IMG/VR virus record: IMGVR_UViG_3300032286_000437
Coordinates: 1-64,000 of that record
From: a virus
Reading direction: 5' to 3' (one strand)
DNA: 64,000 nucleotides
Shown piece by piece: positions 57,541 through 64,000 of the stretch (its first letter is position 1; every line of letters begins with the position of its first letter). Below the pieces are notes generated by a model, which made no database searches, was not told where the DNA came from, and worked only from the letters and a program-made list of their open reading frames with translations. Position numbers and translations under genes: made by a program.

Positions 57541-58649
57541 AAATTCTATACATAGGACATTATAAAGAAGGTAGCGGGTGGTCTAAGGCTGCTATGGATT
57601 TAATATTAGCTATGGACAGCGTTGGACTTGATGTTACTTGTAGAAATATCAAATTAACTAATAATAATCCTAAAATCTATCCAAGAATTTTAGAACTAGA
57701 AAACAAGCCGTTAAATAATATAGATGTTTGTATTCAGCACGTTTTGCCACACCACATGGTTGGTACTCAAAAGTTTAAAAGAAATATAGCATACTTTGTT
57801 GCCGAGTCAAGTTCTATTTTGAATAATCCTTGGATGGTATGTTTGCAGAATATGGATGAGGTTTGGGTTCCAAATAAGGGATTGGCAGCGAGTCTAGCAT
57901 ACGATGGATTAAATAAAAAAATAAACGTTGTTCATCATGCTGCTGATTTATTAAAGGGTTTCGCTCAAGAAAAGTTCATATTCCCAGACAAGAATAGTTT
58001 TAAGTTCTATTATATAGGCGAGCTTAATGACAGGAAGAATATTGAGTCTATAGTTAGGTCTTTCCATAGCGAGTTTGCTAGTTTTGAACCTGTCTCGCTG
58101 GTACTAAAAATAAAAAGACACGGTGTTTCACCACCAGAACTAACGAGATATTGTGAGCAACTATGTACCAATATCAAAAAAGAACTTAGAATGTATAAGG
58201 ATATTGAAAGCTATCATAAGGAATTGATTATTTCTGATAATTTAGACGATAGCCTTATAGATGTATTACATAATTCATGCGACTGCTTTGTTTCTCCTTC
58301 TCACGGCGAGGGGTGGTCAATACCGGCCTTTGATGCTATGAGATATGGTAAGACTCCCATCTGTAGCAATGAGGGTGGCCCTAAAGAGTTTATAGATTCT
58401 AATGATCCTAATACTGGAAAACTTATCAATGGAATTTATTCGGTTTGTAATCATTCTGATCCAGCATTTATGGATATATTTACTGGCAGAGAAGAGTGGT
58501 TTACTCCAAGTGAATCAGAAATCAAAAAATCTATGAGATATTATTATGAAAATAGACTTAAAATTGATAGGACAGTTGGGGCAAAAAATGCTGAAAAATT
58601 TTCATACAAAAATATTGGCAATTTGATAAAGGGGTTACTTAATGGTTAA
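57537..58649 (+). CDS. GT4-family glycosyltransferase (370 aa)
   Basis: ATGA overlap start at 57537. LYIGHYKEGSGWSKAAMDL opens the protein, FYYIGELNDRKNIESIVRSF starts the donor domain and SPSHGEGWSIPAFDAMRYGKTPIC is the E-x7-E region. It is part of a three-gene GT4 run. The short overlaps imply coordinated synthesis of one glycan pathway. Confidence 0.85.
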   Translation: MKILYIGHYKEGSGWSKAAMDLILAMDSVGLDVTCRNIKLTNNNPKIYPRILELENKPLNNIDVCIQHVLPHHMVGTQKFKRNIAYFVAESSSILNNPWMVCLQNMDEVWVPNKGLAASLAYDGLNKKINVVHHAADLLKGFAQEKFIFPDKNSFKFYYIGELNDRKNIESIVRSFHSEFASFEPVSLVLKIKRHGVSPPELTRYCEQLCTNIKKELRMYKDIESYHKELIISDNLDDSLIDVLHNSCDCFVSPSHGEGWSIPAFDAMRYGKTPICSNEGGPKEFIDSNDPNTGKLINGIYSVCNHSDPAFMDIFTGREEWFTPSESEIKKSMRYYYENRLKIDRTVGAKNAEKFSYKNIGNLIKGLLNG

Positions 58650-59640
58650 TACTGTAAAACAAATAATAAGCCGTTGCAATACGGAACCAGCTACTAAAAC
58701 TTACAATATTCTAACCTTTCCAACGCATGAAAGATATGAGAGTCAATTGGCTAAAACTGGCCACAATTTCTATTCTTTTAACCTAGAGAAAATGAAGAAG
58801 TGGAATAAAGACCAGATTAAGCCACCAAAGAATTATTATATACTGCCAGAGGGAGAGCTTTGTGAATTCATAAATTATGATTTCATATTGGTGCAAAGTA
58901 AATTTTGGCAGTTTCAAGTAGCACAACAAATTAATGAGAGATTGGGGATTCCAATTATAGTGCTTGAGCATACACTGCCCACCCCTCAAACAATTCCTGA
59001 GAAACACATCGAAGCAATGAGGAATATGGTTGGAAACATAAATATCTTTATATCAGAATATTCTCAAAAAGCTTGGGATATTAAAGCTCCATCCCATGTT
59101 ATTCATCATGGTATAGACGCTGATACTTTTAGATCTTATGGTATACCAAGAAGTAATGAAGTTCTTACTGTAGCAAATGATTTTGTAAATAGAGATTATT
59201 GTTTAAATTATACGGGTTGGAAGAGAGTAACCGATGGTTTAAATACTAAACTAGTGGGCGATACTAGCGGATTGTCTGTAGCCGCTGCTTCAACGGCAGA
59301 GTTAGTAATGGACTATAATACGTGCGGGATTTATTTTAATAGCTCAACACTAAGCCCAATACCAACATCTTTATTAGAGGCTATGTCTTGCGGGTGCGCC
59401 GTTGTGTCTACCGCCACCTGTATGATTCCAGAAGTTATAGAGAACGGAATCAATGGATTTATTTCTAACGATGAAAATAAATTGAAAGAATACATTAAAT
59501 TACTACTATCAGACAGCGAAAAAAGAAAAGCTCTTGGTACTGCCGCTAGAAATACTATTCTTGAAAAGTTTTCTGAAGAAAAATTCGTACAAAAATGGAA
59601 TGAAGTTTTTAATAGCATTTACGAGGTTTCAAAAAAATGA
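58642..59640 (+). CDS. GT4-family glycosyltransferase (332 aa)
   Basis: LTFPTHERYESQLAKTGHNFYSF resembles an acceptor domain. The donor domain begins near LTVANDFVNRDYCLN and carries LSPIPTSLLEAMSCGCAVVSTATCMIPEVIENGINGFI, a strong GT4 donor motif. It overlaps the preceding gene by eight bases and is ATGA-coupled to the next. Confidence 0.85.
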   Translation: MVNTVKQIISRCNTEPATKTYNILTFPTHERYESQLAKTGHNFYSFNLEKMKKWNKDQIKPPKNYYILPEGELCEFINYDFILVQSKFWQFQVAQQINERLGIPIIVLEHTLPTPQTIPEKHIEAMRNMVGNINIFISEYSQKAWDIKAPSHVIHHGIDADTFRSYGIPRSNEVLTVANDFVNRDYCLNYTGWKRVTDGLNTKLVGDTSGLSVAAASTAELVMDYNTCGIYFNSSTLSPIPTSLLEAMSCGCAVVSTATCMIPEVIENGINGFISNDENKLKEYIKLLLSDSEKRKALGTAARNTILEKFSEEKFVQKWNEVFNSIYEVSKK

Positions 59641-60065
59641 AAATTCATATCACAGAAAATGTTGAGAAAATGATTGAAGGGTATAGTATGTTCCCAATAG
59701 TTTATGGGAAGGTTGATCTAGGTGGTCTACCAGACAATTCATTAACAGAAATCATAGCTATTGATGCTATAGACTCTATTCCCTCCAACCTTTTGCCACA
59801 GTTCATGGAGTCCATTGTTAAAAAGATGAGAATGGGTTGCTCTTTTATCCTCGGTGGTTTAGAACTAGGATTGTTATCAAGAAATATAACTAATGGCAAA
59901 CTGTCAAGTTTTAACTTTAACGATATCATGTCAACTAAAAAATCTGTTTATAGCTCAAAAGATATAGTTGATCTTTTAAAGAGCCATAATATTAATATAG
60001 ACAATGTAAACATAATAGGAACTAATTATGAAATCACAGCTTCACGACCAAGAAATAAAAACTAA
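59637..60065 (+). CDS. methyltransferase-fold-like protein (142 aa)
   Basis: The order GGLPDNSLTEIIAIDAIDSIP, then MESIVKKMRMGCSFILGG, resembles the second half of a class I SAM methyltransferase. The glycine-rich SAM-binding motif I is not visible, so it may be a non-catalytic relative. It lies in the glycan cluster. Its end overlaps the next gene by 38 bases. Confidence 0.5.
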   Translation: MKIHITENVEKMIEGYSMFPIVYGKVDLGGLPDNSLTEIIAIDAIDSIPSNLLPQFMESIVKKMRMGCSFILGGLELGLLSRNITNGKLSSFNFNDIMSTKKSVYSSKDIVDLLKSHNINIDNVNIIGTNYEITASRPRNKN

Positions 60066-60765
60066 TTGTAAGAATTGTCAGTGTGCAATTTATGAGGGTA
60101 AAACTCAAACTGGTTGCGCTTTTGATAGAATAAAAGGATTTGGCGATAATGTTGTAGAAGCATACGACCTTGAAAAAGAATTCTATGTAATTAAGCGTTT
60201 TTGTAACTATTATAGAAGTCCCAAGTGGAATGATGGTAAATTAGATCTAGATAAAATTAAGCATGAATCTGCCATTAGCTTTGATGTTGTCATCGTGTGT
60301 GATGATCTGACAGAAGAATCGGATGCTAATAATTTACTAGATGTAGTAGCAAAATCAAATTATTACAAAGATAAGCTAAACATTTCTTTAGTACATTCTA
60401 GTAAGGCATCGACTAACGTAAGAAAGAATATTCTTAAAGTATTTATGGGGCTAAATTGTAATTTAACTGACGCTATAGATTTAAATGAATTCTTACATCA
60501 CTTTTTAGGATCATCCAGAGCAACCTATCACGTTGTATTAGACATGTCCAATATCTCTATAATCAACGAACTCTTTAAAGCCAATGACATTATCAACAAA
60601 GATTTAAAGCCAGTTACGTTATTCAATATTCGTGAGGCTAAAATTATATCCAACATAGTCTACAGATTAGAGAGTGGGATAAATGGCGAGAGCGATTATT
60701 CTATAAATGTTGCACACGCAATATCAAAATCAATAGAGTCAAATACATACGTAGATATTTTATGA
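60028..60765 (+). CDS. Cys-cluster protein in glycan locus (245 aa)
   Basis: The N-terminus has NCKNCQCAIYEGKTQTGCAF and, after a linker, FYVIKRFCNYYRSPKW; the C-x-x-C ... C ... C set suggests zinc or an Fe-S cluster. From about residue 85 there is an alpha/beta part (SFDVVIVCDDLTEESD, NISLVHSSK, YHVVLDMSNIS) with the look of a GT-A-like Rossmann domain. A possible metal-containing accessory of glycan synthesis. Confidence 0.6.
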   Translation: MKSQLHDQEIKTNCKNCQCAIYEGKTQTGCAFDRIKGFGDNVVEAYDLEKEFYVIKRFCNYYRSPKWNDGKLDLDKIKHESAISFDVVIVCDDLTEESDANNLLDVVAKSNYYKDKLNISLVHSSKASTNVRKNILKVFMGLNCNLTDAIDLNEFLHHFLGSSRATYHVVLDMSNISIINELFKANDIINKDLKPVTLFNIREAKIISNIVYRLESGINGESDYSINVAHAISKSIESNTYVDIL

Positions 60766-61502
60766 TCAAAAATAAATGTATAACATCTCCAAAGGCTAAT
60801 AAAAAGACAGCATCTCAAAATGCTGAATTGGTGTCTATTATTTTACTTTGTGATTCCCCCGGCTATAGAATGAAGTCTTATGGGCCAACATCTTTAGTCA
60901 CGATAGCTAATAAAAAATTGATAGATATTCAAATAGAAGCTATAAAGCAAAGCTTCACCAACTTTGAAATTATATTATGCGTCGGTTTTGACGCTGAAAA
61001 AATATGTAAATATATAAGAACCAAGTATTCTAAACTAAATATTAGGCTGGTAGAGAATCAATTATTTAAGAATTCAAATTCGTGCGAAGCTGCTAGGTTA
61101 GCTTTAAATAATACCAATAATAATAAAGTTCTGCTATGTGATGGGAATCTATTATTAAATGGTGAACTATTATCTATGGTATATAATGTTGAATCTTGTG
61201 TTTTTACAGAGTCTAATCCTTGTGTAAACTTGGAGGTTGGATTAAACTTGGATGAAAAAAATGAGGTTCAATACTTTTCGTTTGGTGCATATAGAATATG
61301 GTCAGAGATAGTATTTTTTAATAATGGTGAGATTATAGAATCTTTTAGACGTATTATATCTTCTGGCGATTACAAGAACAAATTCATATTTGAAGCACTT
61401 AATGAGTTGATAAAGACCAAGCACAAACTACAATGCTTAGTAAACAGTAAGAGCATTAAGAAAATCAATAACATCAAAACATATCATTCTATAACGAGGT
61501 AA
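60762..61502 (+). CDS. sugar nucleotidyltransferase-like protein
   Basis: 246 residues. LVSIILLCDSPGYRMKSYGPTSLVTIANKKLIDIQIEAI resembles the NTP-binding start of nucleotidyltransferases (LicC/IspD/RmlA type), although the G-x-G-x-R-M motif is altered. FEIILCVGFDAEKICKYI, NSNSCEAARLAL and VLLCDGNLLL (metal Asp) follow. It would activate a sugar or polyol phosphate as donor for the transferases next to it. Confidence 0.65.
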   Translation: MIKNKCITSPKANKKTASQNAELVSIILLCDSPGYRMKSYGPTSLVTIANKKLIDIQIEAIKQSFTNFEIILCVGFDAEKICKYIRTKYSKLNIRLVENQLFKNSNSCEAARLALNNTNNNKVLLCDGNLLLNGELLSMVYNVESCVFTESNPCVNLEVGLNLDEKNEVQYFSFGAYRIWSEIVFFNNGEIIESFRRIISSGDYKNKFIFEALNELIKTKHKLQCLVNSKSIKKINNIKTYHSITR

Positions 61503-61504
61503 CA

Positions 61505-62356
61505 ATGAAGTTTTTAGTTGATAACTATTCATCGACCTATCATACAGAGCCGATGTATATTAATGCAGTTTTAAATTTAATAGAAGGCTGCTCGTCGGAT
61601 ATGAAATCTAATAGTATGAGTGTTTATGATAATTTTGATCTTGTTAATCCAGATTTTTTTATTACTCATGGTGGAAAGTTATCTCAGGATATTATCTCTT
61701 ACTTAAAAGAGCATAACAACATATACTTAGTTGTGAATATAAGTGGAGTAACTCAAGATCAGATACAAAATCTAGAGATGGTATTAAAAGCTAATGGTAT
61801 TGATAAAGTAACGTTTTTTACTAATTATCCCAATCATGGAATTGTAACAAAAAACATAAATGTATTCGTACTCGCTCATGGTGCAGATATATTCCTATCA
61901 AAGAATAACGAAGTAAAGTACCAAATACAACAAGGAGTGGTTGTATCTAATAAATCTCAAATTACTAAGAGAGAGGGAACTTATCACTACCTATCTAATG
62001 CGTCATCGATTTCTAAAGATGTTGATATTTTTCTTCCGACAGTTTATATGTCAAACTTCTATAAAAACTACGATAAGATTGTTTTTAAATCATTTGGAAA
62101 AGTTATTCCTCAAAGTTATTTCGATGCTATACTTAGTGGTAATATGGTCGAGTACGAACCAGACTCTAGCAATGATCCAGCGGTTGCTATCTTAGCTAAT
62201 ATTTTTGAGGGTTGCGATACTTTTGAAAAAGTAAAGCAACAAGTGAGAAATAAGCATACGTGTTTGCATAGAACAAAATCATTATTATCACAACTACCGT
62301 GCAATGAACTAGTGGTTAAACTTGGGAATATTATAGGGGGCACAAAATGGGAATAA
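61505..62356 (+). CDS. glycosyltransferase-like protein, CgeB-like (283 aa)
   Basis: No Walker or D-x-D motif is visible. The layout (FLVDNYSSTYHTEPMYI, FFITHGGKLSQDII, then LPTVYMSNFYKNYDKIVFKSFGKVIPQSYFDAILSGN) and the C-terminal HTCLHRTKSLLSQL resemble the GT-B C-terminal half of CgeB/GT-B proteins. GAGGTAACA precedes the ATG. Inferred from context as part of the glycan cluster. Confidence 0.5.
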   Translation: MKFLVDNYSSTYHTEPMYINAVLNLIEGCSSDMKSNSMSVYDNFDLVNPDFFITHGGKLSQDIISYLKEHNNIYLVVNISGVTQDQIQNLEMVLKANGIDKVTFFTNYPNHGIVTKNINVFVLAHGADIFLSKNNEVKYQIQQGVVVSNKSQITKREGTYHYLSNASSISKDVDIFLPTVYMSNFYKNYDKIVFKSFGKVIPQSYFDAILSGNMVEYEPDSSNDPAVAILANIFEGCDTFEKVKQQVRNKHTCLHRTKSLLSQLPCNELVVKLGNIIGGTKWE

Positions 62357-63111
62357 CAGTTATACTAAGCGGGTACAAAAGACCGTACACGCTAGAATCT
62401 CAGTATGAGGCTATTACAAAACAAACTGTTCAGCCAGAATCAGTTATGCTTTGGGTTAATATTGTTGACGATATAAATCGTTATCCAGAGAACGTTATTA
62501 ATAATTGTGAGTCTTTTGTGTCTAATGGTAATTATGGAACATGGGGAAGATTCTCTGTAGCACTAAATGCTAGAACAGAATATATTTGTATTATTGATGA
62601 CGATACCATTCCCGGTGAGCAGTGGTTAGAAAATTGTGTGAATACATTTAATATTCAAAATGGAATCTTATCAACTAGAGGAATCATATCTGATAAAGAG
62701 CATGATAGAACATATCCTGCTCCGCAAAGCTATAAGGCTGTTGGATGGTGCAATCCTAATGAAGAAATCACTAGAGTAGATATGGGTTGTCAGTCTTGGT
62801 TTTTTCCAAAACCTGTTCTAAGAGCATTCTGGGCTGAAATGCCATCAATGAATCCAATGAATTATGGTGAGGATACACACCTTTCTTATGTCGCACAAAA
62901 ATATTTCGGATTAAATACTTATGTTCCACCACACCCAAAAGATAATATGAAACTTTGGGGATCAATGCCAGATACCGCACTTAAGTATGGCGAAGATAGT
63001 TCTGCTATATCTTGGAGCGCAGAAGCTAATGCTGGAATGAATAGATATTGGAATTTTGTTAGAGATAATGGTTATAAGATTATGGCTGATTCAACAGGAG
63101 AGCAAGAATGA
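62347..63111 (+). CDS. GT2-family glycosyltransferase (254 aa)
   Basis: ITVILSGYKRPYTLESQYEAITKQT is the GT2 start. YICIIDDDTIPGEQWLENC holds the D-D-D metal site. GILSTRGI, GCQSWFFPKPVLRAFW and GEDTHLSYVAQKYFG are acceptor-side motifs of this family. It overlaps its neighbours by ten and four bases. Confidence 0.85.
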   Translation: MGITVILSGYKRPYTLESQYEAITKQTVQPESVMLWVNIVDDINRYPENVINNCESFVSNGNYGTWGRFSVALNARTEYICIIDDDTIPGEQWLENCVNTFNIQNGILSTRGIISDKEHDRTYPAPQSYKAVGWCNPNEEITRVDMGCQSWFFPKPVLRAFWAEMPSMNPMNYGEDTHLSYVAQKYFGLNTYVPPHPKDNMKLWGSMPDTALKYGEDSSAISWSAEANAGMNRYWNFVRDNGYKIMADSTGEQE

Positions 63112-63596
63112 ATTTAGGAATATACATTAACAATCTTGGTAATCATGATCAGTTAGGATATATAGCCAAAGAGATCAATCGTGGATTAGCAAGTAAAGAA
63201 ATAGACGATGCTAGTATTTTCTATGATGGAGTTGCACACAATCCATATCAAGTTAATTGTGGAACATTTAATTCTACTGATTTGTGGAATTTTCATGGAG
63301 CATTGGTGGTTAGCAATCTTGGAAATGCTTTAATGGCTATCAGTATTGTAAATAATATTGATATATACTATTACTACAATTGGGAAGAAGGAAAAAATAC
63401 TATAGATATCATTAATCTCTTAAATAAAGGTATTGATGTTATATGTCGAAATGAGGCTGATGCTGAAAATCTATTTAGAATAACTGGAAAGAAACCTATT
63501 GGAATATGTGAAAACTTTCATAACATAATTCATATTATATCGGAGAATAGCAATGGACGATTTAAAAATTGTGCAAATGTATGTAGATCATCATAA
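63108..63596 (+). CDS. GT-B N-domain-like protein (162 aa)
   Basis: ATGA start. LGIYINNLGNHDQLGYIAKEINRGL resembles the N-terminal domain of GT-B transferases, with later IDIYYYYNWEEGK and VICRNEADAENL. The C-terminal donor domain is absent; the frame overlaps the next gene by 44 bases, so it seems a short, single-domain relative. Function uncertain. Confidence 0.5.
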   Translation: MNLGIYINNLGNHDQLGYIAKEINRGLASKEIDDASIFYDGVAHNPYQVNCGTFNSTDLWNFHGALVVSNLGNALMAISIVNNIDIYYYYNWEEGKNTIDIINLLNKGIDVICRNEADAENLFRITGKKPIGICENFHNIIHIISENSNGRFKNCANVCRSS

Positions 63597-64000
63597 GAGT
63601 ACATACGAAATAGCTGAACTGTGTAGCACATATCCTAACAAGATTCGACGTATTCTTGTTAAGAACGGTGTCGCACTCAAAACTAAAAGCGAAGCACAAA
63701 AGAATGCTATCGATAATGGCACAGCTAATCATCCGACTAGTGGAAAGAAAAGAACAGACGATGAAAAACTAAAAATAAGTTCAGGTCTTAAAAAGTATTG
63801 GGATAATATGAGCGAAGAGCTTTATGATTCTAGAATCAAACAAGCTCAAGTTAGGTGGCACAATATGTCCGATGTAGAGAAAGACAACATGCTTAGTGCT
63901 GCCATCAAGGCGATTCAGCTTGCTGGTAAAGAAGGATCTAAACTAGAAAAATTTTTACAAACTGAATTAGGCAATGCTGGTTATAGAATAGAATACCACA
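63553..64000 (+). CDS. HTH/NUMOD-type nuclease, 5' part (cut by window edge)
   Basis: ATG at 63553 after CGGAGAATAGCA; the frame is open to the end (149 codons). Residues about 1-45 look like a helix-turn-helix (YEIAELCSTYPNKIRRIL). Then SGKKRTDDEKLKISSGLKKYWDNM and a repeat RWHNMSDVEKDNM are NUMOD-like DNA-binding elements. AGKEGSKLEKFL follows. In similar phage proteins a Vsr/PD-(D/E)XK domain comes next; here that lies outside the window. Confidence 0.7.
   Translation, partial: MDDLKIVQMYVDHHKSTYEIAELCSTYPNKIRRILVKNGVALKTKSEAQKNAIDNGTANHPTSGKKRTDDEKLKISSGLKKYWDNMSEELYDSRIKQAQVRWHNMSDVEKDNMLSAAIKAIQLAGKEGSKLEKFLQTELGNAGYRIEYH

Noticed and set aside
59637-60065. Active SAM methyltransferase
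   Set aside because: The glycine-rich SAM-binding motif is not visible, so only fold-level resemblance is claimed.
1-64000. Prophage or integrative element
   Set aside because: No integrase, excisionase, repressor or attachment site is seen; rII genes and a self-sufficient replisome point to a lytic phage.

Overview
The window is part of a large, AT-rich, lytic tailed-phage genome. Every gene I can support lies on the + strand, packed head to tail with many ATGA, TAATG and longer stop/start overlaps. Phage hallmarks include T4-type rIIA/rIIB, phage-style ThyX, class I ribonucleotide reductase, dUTPase, PhoH, a RecA-family recombinase, a DnaB-type helicase, a DnaG-type primase, a bacterial-type (DnaE) replicative polymerase, HNH and endonuclease VII-like genes, Mtd_N-type tail fibre proteins, a tRNA and a tmRNA. 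No capsid, portal, terminase or tail-sheath gene is recognisable, so 64 kb is only a part of the genome, which must be clearly larger. Several secreted proteins (5661-5876, 5974-6306, 32530-32832) resemble small exported proteins I associate with Planctomycetota; a planctomycete host is an inference, not shown.

Layout. 1-4770: small accessory genes with a GT90-like glycosyltransferase, tRNA-Arg(UCU), small membrane peptides and a Cys-rich lipoprotein. 4779-9810: punctuated by terminators and promoters; holds a secreted thioredoxin-like protein, a tmRNA (tag ending LALAA), two secreted planctomycete-like proteins, GT6 and GT61-like glycosyltransferases and a secreted trypsin-like protease. 9807-19999: HNH genes, ThyX, rIIA-rIIB, GMP reductase, dCMP deaminase, an SSB, a second deaminase and a 2-deoxyribosyltransferase-like protein. 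19996-23273: two glycosyltransferases and a sigma-factor-like protein. 23279-34264: late-type region with a TATAAATA motif, a PAS membrane protein, a holin-like protein, a papain-like peptidase, four Mtd_N/Thr-linker tail proteins (FGE-like, trypsin-like, short Mtd_N, LamG plus glycine-rich), a sulfotransferase-like protein and small membrane proteins. 34303-50644: nrdA, a Cys-rich gene, nrdB, dut, phoH, recA, dnaB-like, primase, dNMP kinase, RecB-like nuclease, two glycosyltransferases and a ferritin-like protein. 50717-55515: DnaE encoded as two separate proteins, with an HNH endonuclease, a DnaQ-like exonuclease and an endonuclease VII-like gene between them. 55566-64000: a second SSB followed by a run of glycosyltransferase and nucleotide-sugar genes.

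How it may work together: a near-complete replisome and a dNTP-supply pathway (RNR, ThyX, dUTPase, dCMP deaminase, dNMP kinase, GMP reductase) allow growth with little host help. About a dozen sugar-transfer genes of unusually varied families coexist with virion proteins carrying long Thr-rich, mucin-like linkers. That pairing is the most interesting system-level signal here, together with the partitioned DnaE locus.
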